A stretch of DNA of 64,000 bases from Corynebacterium terpenotabidum Y-11 (GTDB taxonomy: Bacteria; Actinomycetota; Actinomycetes; Mycobacteriales; Mycobacteriaceae). The notes below the pieces were generated by a model. The model searched no databases. It saw only the letters and a list, made by a program, of their open reading frames with translations, and was not told the origin of the DNA. The stretch spans positions 2,604,001-2,668,000 of the forward strand of contig NC_021663.1 of NCBI RefSeq assembly GCF_000418365.1, read 5' to 3'. This document shows positions 33,476 through 42,134 of the stretch, piece after piece (position 1 is the first letter of the stretch; the number at the start of each line of letters is the position of its first letter). A program made the translations under genes and the position numbers.

Positions 33476-33648
33476 GCGGACCCTTCCCCTCGGAGATAAC
33501 CATCGCCGACGCCAGCTCCGACAACCAGGACACCACCGACCAAACCGACCTGCACTTCACTATCGCGGACGCACTGGGTCTGTAGCGCACTGACCGACCC
33601 CACCACAGCCACCATGTGAACGTCTTGTTTCCTCTGGTGGCAGCGTCC

Positions 33649-33654
33649 TACAGT
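33649..33654 (+). promoter_or_regulatory. -10 hexamer of the symporter gene (leaderless type)
   Basis: TACAGT with exactly 6 bases to the ATG, and TTGTTT (33625-33630) 18 bases upstream as the -35. Confidence 0.6.
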
Positions 33655-33660
33655 CACCCC

Positions 33661-34905
33661 ATGACGCTCAAGACAATCGCCGACACGCTTCTCTTCCGCA
33701 TCGTCGTCGCCATCATCCTCGGCATCGTGTGCAGCCTGTTCTTCCCCGACTGGCTGGGCCGCGTGTTCGTGACCTTCAACGGTCTGTTCAGCAACTTCCT
33801 GAACCTGTTCATCCCGGTGCTCATCTTCGCACTGATCACCCCGGCGATCGCCGGGATCGGCCGCGGCGCCGGCAAGTGGCTCGGGATCACCGCGGGCATC
33901 GCCTACGCGTCGACCGTGATCTCCGGACTCATCGCCTTCGGCGTGGCGACGGCCACCTACAGCTGGCTGCTCGGCGACGACAAACTCGGCACCCTCGCGG
34001 ACATCGACGAAGGTGCCCTGACCACCTTCTTCGACATCGAGATGCCCGCCCCCTTCGAGGTCATGACCGCCCTGATCCTCGCGTTCTGCGTGGGTCTGGC
34101 CATGACCGCGGTGAAGTCCGATGTCCTCTACGCCGGTGTGCGCGAACTCGAGGGCATCGTCATGAAGGTCATCAAGGTCTTCATCATCCCGCTGCTGCCG
34201 GTCTTCATCTTCGGCATGTTCGTGTCGATGGGTATGAACGGCAACCTCATGGACGTCGTCTCCGCCTTCGTCAAGGTCCTCGTCCTCGCGGTCGTGATGA
34301 CGATCCTGCTGATCATCGCCCAGTACCTCCTGACCGGCGCGATCACGAAGGTCAACCCCTTCACGGCCCTGTGGAACATGATGCCGGCCTACGCCACCGC
34401 ACTGGGCACCTCATCGTCTGCGGCGACCATCCCGGTCTCCCTGGAGTGCACGAAGAAGAACGGCGTGACCCCGGCCGTCGCCGGTTTCACCGTGCCGCTG
34501 TGCGCGACGATCCACCTCGCCGGCTCAATGATGAAGATCACCCTGTTCTCGCTCGCGGTGATCCACATGTTTGACCTGGACATCTCCACCGGCAAGTTCA
34601 TCGGCTTCCTGCTGCTGCTCGGCATCATGATGGTCGCCGCCCCCGGTGTGCCCGGTGGTGCGATCATGGCGGCCGTCGGCGTCCTGCAGGACCAGCTCGG
34701 CTTCAACGCGGAACAGGTCGCGATCATGATCGCCGCCTACATCGCGATCGACTCCTTCGGTACCGCCGCCAACGTCACCGGCGACGGCGCGATCGCCCTC
34801 ATCGTCAACCGGCTCTCCGGCGGGAAACTCGGCGAGGGCATCGACTCCCGCGAAGCCGACATCGACGCCGTCGTCGCCACCGACATCACCGAGCAACGCA
34901 ACTAG
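33661..34905 (+). CDS. dicarboxylate/amino acid:cation symporter (DAACS)
   Basis: A 414-residue Na+- or H+-coupled transporter of the GltP/SstT family with about eight helices and two re-entrant loops. The serine-rich loop TALGTSSSAATIPVSLECTKKNGV and the second loop PGVPGGAIMAAVG, followed by DSFGTAANVTGDGAIALIVN, are diagnostic. Substrates in the family are glutamate, aspartate, serine/threonine or C4-dicarboxylates; sequence alone does not choose. The start follows a TACAGT-N6 leaderless signal. A second member of the superfamily lies at 45946-47415. Confidence 0.93.
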   Translation: MTLKTIADTLLFRIVVAIILGIVCSLFFPDWLGRVFVTFNGLFSNFLNLFIPVLIFALITPAIAGIGRGAGKWLGITAGIAYASTVISGLIAFGVATATYSWLLGDDKLGTLADIDEGALTTFFDIEMPAPFEVMTALILAFCVGLAMTAVKSDVLYAGVRELEGIVMKVIKVFIIPLLPVFIFGMFVSMGMNGNLMDVVSAFVKVLVLAVVMTILLIIAQYLLTGAITKVNPFTALWNMMPAYATALGTSSSAATIPVSLECTKKNGVTPAVAGFTVPLCATIHLAGSMMKITLFSLAVIHMFDLDISTGKFIGFLLLLGIMMVAAPGVPGGAIMAAVGVLQDQLGFNAEQVAIMIAAYIAIDSFGTAANVTGDGAIALIVNRLSGGKLGEGIDSREADIDAVVATDITEQRN

Positions 34906-34915
34906 CCCTGTCTGG

Positions 34916-35644
34916 TCAGGACGCCACGACCGCCCCGTCGCGCAGCGTCACCACGGCGTCCGCCAGGTCCAGCTGGCCACGGTCGTGGGTGACCAGGACG
35001 GTCGCCAGACCGAGCTCGTCGGTGAGCCCGCGCAGCAGCTCCACGATCGACCGGGACAGGTCGGCATCCAGCGCGGAGGTCGGTTCATCGGCGAGCAGCA
35101 ACCGGGGGGATCCGGTGAGCGCGCGGGCGATGTTCACCCGCTGCCGCTGACCACCGGAGAGCTGGTGGACGCGGCGGTCACCGAACCCGCCCAGGCCGAC
35201 CCGCTCCAGCAGCGCGTCCGCCTGCCGCACCGCCGCGGCGTCCGGTCGGCGACCGGGGCGGTTAGCGCGGATATGGTCGGCGATGAGCAGCTGCTCACGG
35301 ACCCGCAGTGAGCCGAAGAGGTTCGCGGACTGGAAGACCATGCCGATGAGGTCGCGGCGCACCCGGGTGCGGGTCTCCTCAGTCGAGCCGGAATCCGGGG
35401 AGATGTCGACGCCGGCGACATGGACCCGGCCGGTATCCGGGACGACCATGCCGGCCGCCACGGAGAGTAACGTGGACTTGCCGCAGCCGGATTCACCGAC
35501 GACAGCGGTGACGGTGCCCGGCGCGGCGGTCAGGGAGACCGCGTCGAGCGCGGTGACGCTCCGGTCGCCGTCGGGGTAGGTGACGGTGGCGTCCTCGACG
35601 GTGAGGACAGGGGTGGTGTGCTGTGCGGTGTGTTGCGTGCTCAT
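34916..35644 (-). CDS. ABC transporter ATP-binding protein (MacB/LolD type)
   Basis: A 242-residue ATPase with Walker A GESGCGKST (about 53), signature QLSGGQRQRVNIARAL, Walker B LLLADEPTSALD and switch His in VTHDRGQ. It overlaps the stop of the FtsX-type permease by one base. Such pairs move peptides or antibiotics, or work by mechanotransmission. A divergent two-component system next to it suggests regulated expression. Confidence 0.92.
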   Translation of the reverse strand: MSTQHTAQHTTPVLTVEDATVTYPDGDRSVTALDAVSLTAAPGTVTAVVGESGCGKSTLLSVAAGMVVPDTGRVHVAGVDISPDSGSTEETRTRVRRDLIGMVFQSANLFGSLRVREQLLIADHIRANRPGRRPDAAAVRQADALLERVGLGGFGDRRVHQLSGGQRQRVNIARALTGSPRLLLADEPTSALDADLSRSIVELLRGLTDELGLATVLVTHDRGQLDLADAVVTLRDGAVVAS

Positions 35645-36741
35645 CAGGCAGTTGCTCCCAGGGCGGTACGCGGATCGGTGGACAGGACGCGGCGGGTGGC
35701 GATGAACGCGCCGACCACACCGAGGGCCAGGACGCCGAGGCCGGGCACCACGACGGTCGAGGTGGACAGGCTGAACGGCACGAGGGACCCAGCGAGGATG
35801 CCGAGGCCGAGCCCGGCGAGAGCGCCGACAGCCACCCCGGCAGCGACAACCACGATGGCCTGGCCGAGGGCGTCACGGAAGACATAGCCCTTCGTCGCGC
35901 CGAGGGCCCGGAGTACGGCGATGTCGCGGGTGCGCTGGATCGTCCAGACCGAGAGGAACGCCACGACGACAAGGCCGGAGATGGCGTAGAGCAAGCCCTG
36001 GATCGCCAGCAGGGAGCCGCGTTCGGAGGCGTAGGCCGCGAGCCCGGAGAAGGAGTCCTGCACGGTCAGCGCGGTGGTGCCGGTGGCCTCGGCGATGGCG
36101 TCCCACTCGCTGCCGGACAGGGACCCGTCGGCCATGAGCACGGTCGGATCGTCGGTATGGGCGATGCTCCGCCAGGTGTCGAAGTCGACGAAGGCGACCG
36201 GCAGGTGACTGTAGGAGAGCTCCGGGGCACGACCGGCGACCGGCACGCTGACGCCGCCGAGGTCGACGGTCGCGGCGTCCCCGACACTGTCGGCGAGGTC
36301 CCCGGGAAGGAGGGTCCCGTCGGCCGACACAGCGGCACCGTCCACCGTGGTCCCGGCGGGCAGGCCGAGAACAGCGACGGACTCGGTGGTGGATTCGGTG
36401 GTGGACTCGGTGGCAGATTCTGCGGCGTCACCGGCGAGCACCGTCATCCGGGTCTGGATGAGGCCCAACGGCACCACCGCGTCCACCCCGGCGCTGTGCG
36501 CCCAGGTGTCCGCGGCCTCCTGTCCGACGGAGGAGCCGGTGAAGGTGAAGGAGCCATCGTCGGCGGTGGTACCGATGAACCGGTCCGGGTTGAGCGCCTC
36601 CAGCGCGGAGGTGTTCTGCTTCCCCAGGCCCGCGGTGAGTCCGGTGAGCATGACGATGAGCAGAGTGACGAGCCCGACGACGGACCCGATGAGGACGAAC
36701 CGGCCGGTCGCGGCACGGATGTCCCGGAATGCCAGGTACAC
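35644..36741 (-). CDS. FtsX-like ABC transporter permease
   Basis: A MacB/FtsX-type permease of 365 residues from a GTG preceded by AGGAG (36748-36752), which I prefer to in-frame ATGs upstream. One N-terminal helix (LIGSVVGLVTLLIVMLTGL), a large extracytoplasmic domain (about 55-230), then three helices ending in the C-terminal FtsX domain (LRALGATKGYVFRDALGQAI). Residues ESTTESTTESVA come from a short tandem DNA repeat. It pairs with the ATPase downstream. Confidence 0.9.
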   Translation of the reverse strand: MYLAFRDIRAATGRFVLIGSVVGLVTLLIVMLTGLTAGLGKQNTSALEALNPDRFIGTTADDGSFTFTGSSVGQEAADTWAHSAGVDAVVPLGLIQTRMTVLAGDAAESATESTTESTTESVAVLGLPAGTTVDGAAVSADGTLLPGDLADSVGDAATVDLGGVSVPVAGRAPELSYSHLPVAFVDFDTWRSIAHTDDPTVLMADGSLSGSEWDAIAEATGTTALTVQDSFSGLAAYASERGSLLAIQGLLYAISGLVVVAFLSVWTIQRTRDIAVLRALGATKGYVFRDALGQAIVVVAAGVAVGALAGLGLGILAGSLVPFSLSTSTVVVPGLGVLALGVVGAFIATRRVLSTDPRTALGATA

Positions 36742-36859
36742 GGCATTCTCCTTTCTGTTGCTGTCTCTCATCATGGGCGGTCGGTCGCCGGGGCGCATCG
36801 CCCCGCCGGGTGGTCCCGTTCTCAACCGATCGGACGATCCCCTCCCCCGGTGAGCGACC

Positions 36860-36865
36860 TACGCT
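36860..36865 (+). promoter_or_regulatory. -10 hexamer of the histidine kinase gene (leaderless type)
   Basis: TACGCT with exactly 6 bases to the GTG at 36872. It decides the GTG start over later in-frame codons. Confidence 0.55.
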
Positions 36866-36871
36866 GGGGGC

Positions 36872-38260
36872 GTGACCACCCTGTCCGACGCCTCCGACCT
36901 CACCGATGTCCCCGACGCCCGCAGCACGTCCGACGCCCGCAGCACATCCGGCACCCGCAGCACATCCGGCACCCGCACCCCGCTCGCCCAGCTGCTGGAG
37001 ACCCTCCGCCTCGCCGTACACCTCGCCTTCGCTGCGCTGCTCGTCGTCGCCCTCGTGCAGTTCCTCGCCGCTGGCACCGGTGGTGCCACCGAGGACGCCT
37101 CCCCCGCACGCCGGGTCGCGGTCATTGCCCTCAGCGGACTCCTCGCCGCGGTATACCTCGTCGGCACGGTATGGGAGAACCGCTACGCTGCCGGACGCAC
37201 CCGGCGTGACCTGTGGCGGCTGGCATATCTGTGGCTCGCCGTGGTGCTGGGACTGTGGGTGGCGCTCGTCGTGCTCACCGCGTCCGCCGTATGGCTGCTC
37301 TTCCCGCTCATCTTCGTCACCCTCACGCTCACCGGGCCGGTCGCCGGGGCGCTGACCGTCACCGCATGCTGGGTGGTCGTCGCCGTAATTCCCCTGCTCA
37401 CCGGGCAGACCACGGGGGTCGGTGGGATCGTCGGTCCGGCCTTCGGCGTCCTGTTCGCCGGTCTGACCTACTGGACCTACCGGCGGCTCGCCCGGGAGGC
37501 CGAGCACCACCGCCGCGTCGCCGAGCAACTCGTCGCCACCCGTGACCGGTTGCTCACCGCGGAAAACCAGGCAGGACGCCTCGCCGAACGGGAGCGACTG
37601 TCCCGGGAGATCCACGACACCCTGGCCCAGGGATTCAATTCCGTGCTGCTGCTCTCGCGTGCGGCCCGGACCGCCCTCGACCAGGGCCGGGTGGAGGACG
37701 CCGCCGACCAGCTCGGCGTCATCACGACCACCGCCCACGACAACCTCGTGCAGGCCCGGGCGCTCGTCGCCGAGGGCGCCGGTGCGGGAGGCGCCACCGG
37801 TGCAGACGCCGTGCCGCTGGCCGAGTCGCTGCGTCGGCTCACCCAGGACGCCACCCGGCGCGCCCAGGCGTTGGGCCTGTCCACCGTCGTCGACCTCGAC
37901 ACCGATGAGTCCGACGATCCCGGTGCTGTCGGTACTGTCGGTGCCCCGGTCCTCCCTGCCCCGGTCGCCGAGGCCCTGCTCCGGGTAGCGCAGGAGGCGG
38001 TGGCGAACGCGGTGGCCCACGCCGGGGCGTCCCGCATCCGGGTGACGCTCGGGGTATGGGACACTGAGGCGACCCTCGACATCTTCGACGACGGCCACGG
38101 TTTCAACCCCGCGACCGTGCGACGCACCACCTCAGGCGGCTACGGGCTGACCGGGATGCGACAGCGGGTGACGGAACTCCACGGGGAGTTCACCGTGGAC
38201 TCCTCCGCCTCCGGAACCGTCGTCGCCGTGCGCGTCCCGACCCGACAGGAGAGCCAATGA
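36872..38260 (+). CDS. NarL-type sensor histidine kinase
   Basis: A membrane sensor kinase of 462 residues. A Ser/Thr/Arg N-terminal tail (residues about 15-36, an 18-base DNA repeat at 36914-36979) precedes four to five membrane helices (about 44-210). HisKA_3 has the phospho-acceptor in [19 protein letters not shown], and the ATPase has the N box [20 protein letters not shown] and [11 protein letters not shown]. It overlaps its response regulator gene by ATGA. The divergent ABC pair is the likely target, as in LiaRS-like envelope-stress systems. The large extracellular sensor domain usual in NarX is absent. Confidence 0.92.
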   Translation: MTTLSDASDLTDVPDARSTSDARSTSGTRSTSGTRTPLAQLLETLRLAVHLAFAALLVVALVQFLAAGTGGATEDASPARRVAVIALSGLLAAVYLVGTVWENRYAAGRTRRDLWRLAYLWLAVVLGLWVALVVLTASAVWLLFPLIFVTLTLTGPVAGALTVTACWVVVAVIPLLTGQTTGVGGIVGPAFGVLFAGLTYWTYRRLAREAEHHRRVAEQLVATRDRLLTAENQAGRLAERERLSREIHDTLAQGFNSVLLLSRAARTALDQGRVEDAADQLGVITTTAHDNLVQARALVAEGAGAGGATGADAVPLAESLRRLTQDATRRAQALGLSTVVDLDTDESDDPGAVGTVGAPVLPAPVAEALLRVAQEAVANAVAHAGASRIRVTLGVWDTEATLDIFDDGHGFNPATVRRTTSGGYGLTGMRQRVTELHGEFTVDSSASGTVVAVRVPTRQESQ

Positions 38261-38904
38261 CCGGCCCGAACACCCCCGCGCGTCCGGTCCGCGTCATGCT
38301 CGTCGACGATCACCCCGTGGTCCGTGCCGGACTGCGCGCCATCCTCGACAGCTTCGGTGACATCACCGTTGTCGCCGAAGGATCCGACGGCGCCGCCGCG
38401 GTCGGGGCAGCTGACGCGGACGCCACGGACCCGGTGGACGTGGTCGTCATGGACATCCAGATGGCGGGCATGGACGGGATCGCCGCGACCCGCACTCTTG
38501 TCGCCGCCGGTGGTCCCCCGGTGCTCATCCTCACCACCTACGACGCCGAGGCGGACATCGTCGAGGCACTCGCCGCCGGGGCCCGCGGCTACCTGCTGAA
38601 GGACGCCCCGGAGACCGACCTACACCGCGCGGTGCTGGCCACCGCCCGAGGGGAATCGACCTTCTCCCCCGAGGTCGGTGCCGCTCTGGCCCGGCGGGTC
38701 GGGAACCCGGAGGCCGCCCTGTCCCGCCGGGAGACCGAGATCCTCCGGACGTTGGCGACGGGAGCCTCGAACCGGGAGGTGGCGTCGTCCCTGTTCATCT
38801 CCCCGGCGACGGTAAAGACGCACCTCGTGCACATCTACCAGAAGCTCGGCGTGGACAACCGCACCGCCGCCGTGGCCGAGGCGCAGGCCAGGAAGCTGAT
38901 CTGA
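38257..38904 (+). CDS. NarL/FixJ-type response regulator
   Basis: A 215-residue two-domain regulator. The receiver domain has the acidic pair in [10 protein letters not shown], the phospho-Asp in [13 protein letters not shown], Thr in LILTTYD and Lys in GYLLKDAP. The LuxR-type HTH is [45 protein letters not shown]. It is the partner of the upstream kinase. Confidence 0.95.
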   Translation: MTGPNTPARPVRVMLVDDHPVVRAGLRAILDSFGDITVVAEGSDGAAAVGAADADATDPVDVVVMDIQMAGMDGIAATRTLVAAGGPPVLILTTYDAEADIVEALAAGARGYLLKDAPETDLHRAVLATARGESTFSPEVGAALARRVGNPEAALSRRETEILRTLATGASNREVASSLFISPATVKTHLVHIYQKLGVDNRTAAVAEAQARKLI

Positions 38905-38974
38905 GCCACGCGATCGCTCGCCACGGAGTCCACGCAATGGGGGTTCAGCATTCGGTGTCCGGTGACCGGCGTCC

Positions 38975-39700
38975 TTAGTCGATGCCGCCGATACGGCTGA
39001 GCGGCCAGACCTTGAAACGGGCCTGGCCGACCACATCATCGACCGGCACGAAACCGCCGTCCGCGGCGTCCTGGTGGTAGCGGGAATCCTTCGAATTGGT
39101 CCGGTTGTCGCCCATCACCCACAGGGAATCATCGGGGACGGTGACCGGGCCGAAGTACTGGCCACCACAGGCCTCGGACCCGGTGCTCGGATCGACCTGG
39201 TAGGCCGGGGGATCGAGGATGTAGGACTCGTCGATGCGCTGGCCGTCGACCATGACGCCGGAATCGCCCTCGAGGCACTGCACGGTCTGCCCCTCGGTGG
39301 CAATCACTCGTTTGACCAGGGTGTATTCGTCGGGGGCGAGGAGACCCACCGCGGACAGCACATTCTGGCCGAGGCGGATCACCGGGTTGTCGGAGCGACC
39401 GGGGGTCCAGCCCTCCTCCCAGCCCTCGGGCGCGACGAAGACGACGACGTCGCCGGCCTGCGGATCGTCGAAACGGTAGCTGACCTTGTCGACGGCGATC
39501 CGGTCACCGGTGCAGCCGTCGCAGCCGACAAGCGTGGGCTCCATCGACTCCGAGGGGATCTGGTACAGGCGGCCGACGAAGGTGTTGACCAGGCCGAGGA
39601 TCAGCAGCGCCACGACGATGGTGACGAGATACTCGACCCAGGCCGGACGGCTCTTCTTCTCGACGGCGTCTCCGGTCGCGGTCTCTGTCGCTTCACTCAC
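38975..39700 (-). CDS. lepB: signal peptidase I
   Basis: A type I signal peptidase, 241 residues, anchored by one N-terminal helix (about 23-44), cutting Sec and Tat signal peptides outside the membrane. Catalytic Ser52 lies in IPSESMEPTL and Lys130 in YTLVKRVIATEGQ; GDNRTNSKDSRYH is the box E region. An inserted GCDGCTGDRI after the Ser motif is seen in actinobacterial members. The GTG start is set by TAGGAT with 7 bases of spacing. It has no ribosomal-protein neighbours here, unlike the common rplS-lepB context, so it may be a second signal peptidase. Confidence 0.93.
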   Translation of the reverse strand: MSEATETATGDAVEKKSRPAWVEYLVTIVVALLILGLVNTFVGRLYQIPSESMEPTLVGCDGCTGDRIAVDKVSYRFDDPQAGDVVVFVAPEGWEEGWTPGRSDNPVIRLGQNVLSAVGLLAPDEYTLVKRVIATEGQTVQCLEGDSGVMVDGQRIDESYILDPPAYQVDPSTGSEACGGQYFGPVTVPDDSLWVMGDNRTNSKDSRYHQDAADGGFVPVDDVVGQARFKVWPLSRIGGID

Positions 39701-39707
39701 CCGAGCG

Positions 39708-39713
39708 ATCCTA
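39708..39713 (-). promoter_or_regulatory. -10 hexamer of lepB (leaderless type)
   Basis: TAGGAT on the minus strand, 7 bases before the GTG start. Confidence 0.5.
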
Positions 39714-39884
39714 GTCGGTCCGGTCGCGCGGCTGTACCGGTACGTGCAGGAACGTGCAGGAACGTGCCGGTCCGCGTCCCGGATACACCGCCTTCATCAG
39801 TGACATTCCCGAGTTATCGCAGGTCACACCATAGACCGGAACTTTGTTCCCATAAGTTTCCCTGAAGTGGTTGTCGTTATGCAA

Positions 39885-39899
39885 ACCATATCGTATGGT
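39885..39899. promoter_or_regulatory. perfect palindrome upstream of alkB
   Basis: ACCATA-TCG-TATGGT, 105 bases before the alkB start. It is a candidate operator for an alkane-responsive regulator; no regulator gene follows the cluster here. Confidence 0.5.
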
Positions 39900-39914
39900 C
39901 TACAACACGATCTG

Positions 39915-39938
39915 GAATGTGTGCTACAGAACACACTC
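39915..39938. promoter_or_regulatory. imperfect inverted repeat upstream of alkB
   Basis: GAATGTGTG-N6-AACACACTC, arms matching at seven of nine positions, 15 bases after the ACCATA palindrome. Confidence 0.4.
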
Positions 39939-40004
39939 CGGGGCGCACGGGTGGTGATGTCACACTCACTGCCGCAACCGAAACAACACCCCTGGAGGGG
40001 AACA

Positions 40005-41306
40005 ATGACCACAACCAGGCCCCGGCCCACGGACGCCGCCGACGGACCCGACAGCAACACCGCCACAGACCAGGCCCACCAGCTCACCGCCGACGAGCAG
40101 AAGTGGATCGACAAGAAGAAGTACGCCTGGATCTTCAGCCTCTTCCCCGCCGCGATCCCCCTGGCCATCTGGGGAGTTGCCGAATGGATGCGAGCCATCG
40201 GCGCCCCCGACTTCTTCTACCACGCGTCCTGGTTCCTCGGACCCGTCGCCGTATTCCTCCTCATCCCGATCGGCGATTTCGTCCTCGGCCGTGACGGCGA
40301 GAACGCCCCCGAGGAATTCGTCCCCCAGCTCGAGGAGACGAAGTACTACCGCATCATCTCCTACCTCTACTTCCCGATCATGCTCGCCAGCCTCATCCTC
40401 TGCTGCTGGCAGTGGACCCACGGCGGGTTGACCTGGTACGACAAGTTGGGCCTGGCCTGGTCGATGGGTATGACCTCCGGCATCGGCATCGTTGCCGCCC
40501 ACGAGCTCGGTCACAAGAAGACCGGCTTCGAGCGCTGGCTCGCCAAGATCGTCCTGGCGGTCCCCGCCTACGGCCACTTCTACGTCGAGCACAACAAGGG
40601 CCACCACGTGAAGGTCGCCACCCCGGAGGATCCGGTGAGCTCCCGGATGGGCGAGAACGCCTACAGCTACCTGCTGCGTTCCATCCCCCGTCAGATTCCG
40701 CGCGCCTGGAATGTCGAGAAGACCCGCCTGGCCCGGTCCAAGCGGGGCCAGTTCAACCTGGACAATGACGTCTGGAACGCCTGGCTCATCACCCTCGCCC
40801 TGTGGGCGGCCCTGCTCATCGGCTTCGGCTGGGGCATTCTGCCCTACATGGTCATCCAGGCGGTCATCGGCATTGCGCTGCTGGAGTTCGTCAACTACCT
40901 GGAGCATTACGGCCTACTGCGTCAGAAGCTCGAGGACGGACGCTACGAGCGTTGCTCCCCGGAGCACTCCTGGAACTCCGACAACCTCACCACCAATATC
41001 TTCCTCTACCAGCTGCAGCGTCACTCCGACCATCACGCGAACCCGACCCGCCGCTACCAGTCGCTGCGCTCCGACGTCTTCGCCCCGGAGCTGCCCGCCG
41101 GCTACGCGACGATGATCTTCGCCGCCGCCGTTCCCCCGGTGTGGTTCTGGGTCATGGACCGCCGCCTCATGCAGTACTACAACTACGACATCGAGCGGGC
41201 GAATCTTCATCCGGCGAAGGCGTCGAAGTTGCGGAAGAAGTGGAACCGCATCGCCGCCGAACTGGGTGCGCAGAACTCCGCCACGAACACCGCGAAAGTG
41301 GGTTGA
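40005..41306 (+). CDS. alkB: alkane 1-monooxygenase
   Basis: An integral-membrane non-haem di-iron enzyme, 433 residues, hydroxylating n-alkanes at the terminal carbon with O2 and electrons from rubredoxin. Four His-containing motifs are seen: AHELGHKK, EHNKGHHVKV, NYLEHYGL and LQRHSDHHANP. About six membrane helices surround them. GGAGGGG (39994-40000) sets the ATG at 40005; the frame is open 46 codons further up but without support. The two rubredoxins and reductase follow in the same operon, with a small membrane protein gene between. Confidence 0.96.
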   Translation: MTTTRPRPTDAADGPDSNTATDQAHQLTADEQKWIDKKKYAWIFSLFPAAIPLAIWGVAEWMRAIGAPDFFYHASWFLGPVAVFLLIPIGDFVLGRDGENAPEEFVPQLEETKYYRIISYLYFPIMLASLILCCWQWTHGGLTWYDKLGLAWSMGMTSGIGIVAAHELGHKKTGFERWLAKIVLAVPAYGHFYVEHNKGHHVKVATPEDPVSSRMGENAYSYLLRSIPRQIPRAWNVEKTRLARSKRGQFNLDNDVWNAWLITLALWAALLIGFGWGILPYMVIQAVIGIALLEFVNYLEHYGLLRQKLEDGRYERCSPEHSWNSDNLTTNIFLYQLQRHSDHHANPTRRYQSLRSDVFAPELPAGYATMIFAAAVPPVWFWVMDRRLMQYYNYDIERANLHPAKASKLRKKWNRIAAELGAQNSATNTAKVG

Positions 41307-41309
41307 CCT

Positions 41310-41690
41310 GTGACCACGACATCGAACTCCGGCTCCCCTGATCTCAACGCCCTGCGCGCCACCGGTGGCGGCGACATCCCCGTCACCGCCGCCCCGCCGC
41401 AGAAGAAGACCGACCCCAAGCTGCACTACCTGATGTGCATCGGACTGACTCTCCTCGGTCTCACCGTGCTCGTTCTCGGCATCCTCGGCGCCACCGGCAC
41501 CGCGTTCCTCCAGGAGACGCACCCCTGGTTCCTCCTGATCTCCCTGTTCTTCCTCGTCCCCGGCGTCGTCGGCCTGTACCGGGGCCCGGGTGAACCCTCC
41601 ACCCACGTCATCCCACGGCCGAAGAACCGTAAGCCGATCGACTACGCCGCGGGAGCCGGTGGCGCGGCCGGTCCCGCACCGACCGACTGA
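41310..41690 (+). CDS. small two-helix membrane protein in the alkane operon
   Basis: A 126-residue protein from a GTG three bases after the alkB stop. An N-terminal polar region with PQKKTDPKLHYLM leads to two membrane helices (about 41-62 and 72-90) joined by GTAFLQETHPWF, then a basic tail RPKNRKPIDYAAG. The helix pair with LFFLVPGVVGLYRG weakly recalls eukaryotic TMEM230/134 proteins, which is a resemblance only. Its place inside alkB-rubredoxin suggests an accessory role in the AlkB complex. Confidence 0.75.
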   Translation: MTTTSNSGSPDLNALRATGGGDIPVTAAPPQKKTDPKLHYLMCIGLTLLGLTVLVLGILGATGTAFLQETHPWFLLISLFFLVPGVVGLYRGPGEPSTHVIPRPKNRKPIDYAAGAGGAAGPAPTD

Positions 41691-41744
41691 TCCGCACCGA
41701 TCCACCGACTACCCCGACCACCTGAGAAGAGAAGAGAACACACC

Positions 41745-41912
41745 ATGGCTGTTTACCAGTGTCCCGGCTGCGACTACCGGATCGACACCGAGGTCGGCGA
41801 CTCCGCCGAAGGCTTCGGCCCCGGCTTCGACTGGGACTCGGACGTCCCTGAGGACTGGTTCTGCCCGGACTGCGGCGTCCGCGACAAAGTCGACTTCGAC
41901 ACGATCTCCTGA
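41745..41912 (+). CDS. rubredoxin, AlkG1 type
   Basis: A 55-residue rubredoxin beginning [14 protein letters not shown]. Iron ligands are Cys6, Cys9, Cys40 and Cys43. After the second knuckle it reads CPDCGVRDK, with an extra Arg, the feature that marks AlkG1-type rubredoxins, which in known systems do not transfer electrons to AlkB efficiently. GAGAAGAGAAGAG precedes the ATG as a purine-rich ribosome site. Confidence 0.92.
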   Translation: MAVYQCPGCDYRIDTEVGDSAEGFGPGFDWDSDVPEDWFCPDCGVRDKVDFDTIS

Positions 41913-41941
41913 CCTGCCCCCACTACCCGAGAGAATCCATC

Positions 41942-42133
41942 ATGAGTACCTCCACCATCACCGACTACAAGATCTGGGAGTGCCTGCAGTGCGGGTACAT
42001 CTACGACGAGTCCAAGGGCGACCCCGAGGAAGGTTTCGCGCCCGGCACCCGCTGGGAGGACATCCCCGATGACTGGGAATGCCCGGACTGCGGCGCCGCG
42101 AAGGCCGACTTCGAGATGGTCCAGATCGGCTGA
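41942..42133 (+). CDS. rubredoxin, AlkG2 type
   Basis: A 63-residue rubredoxin with Cys14/Cys17 in [11 protein letters not shown] and Cys47/Cys50 in [13 protein letters not shown]. It lacks the Arg insertion, as in AlkG2-type proteins that serve as electron donors to AlkB. It should therefore be the working partner here. CGAGAGAATC lies upstream of the ATG. It ends one base before the reductase ATG. Confidence 0.95.
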   Translation: MSTSTITDYKIWECLQCGYIYDESKGDPEEGFAPGTRWEDIPDDWECPDCGAAKADFEMVQIG

Positions 42134-42134
42134 C

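Larger units (their letters stand above)
39701..40004. other. divergent lepB/alkB intergenic region
   Basis: 304 bases without a convincing gene. The lepB -10 hexamer is at its left edge. The direct repeat CGTGCAGGAA/CGTGCAGGAA occurs near 39745-39765. The alkB side is AT-rich with two inverted repeats annotated separately, and GGAGGGG for alkB ends it. Confidence 0.6.

Noticed and set aside
38959-38969. CCGGT-G-ACCGG palindrome between the response regulator and lepB.
   Set aside because: Eleven bases of G+C-rich symmetry are expected by chance at this composition.
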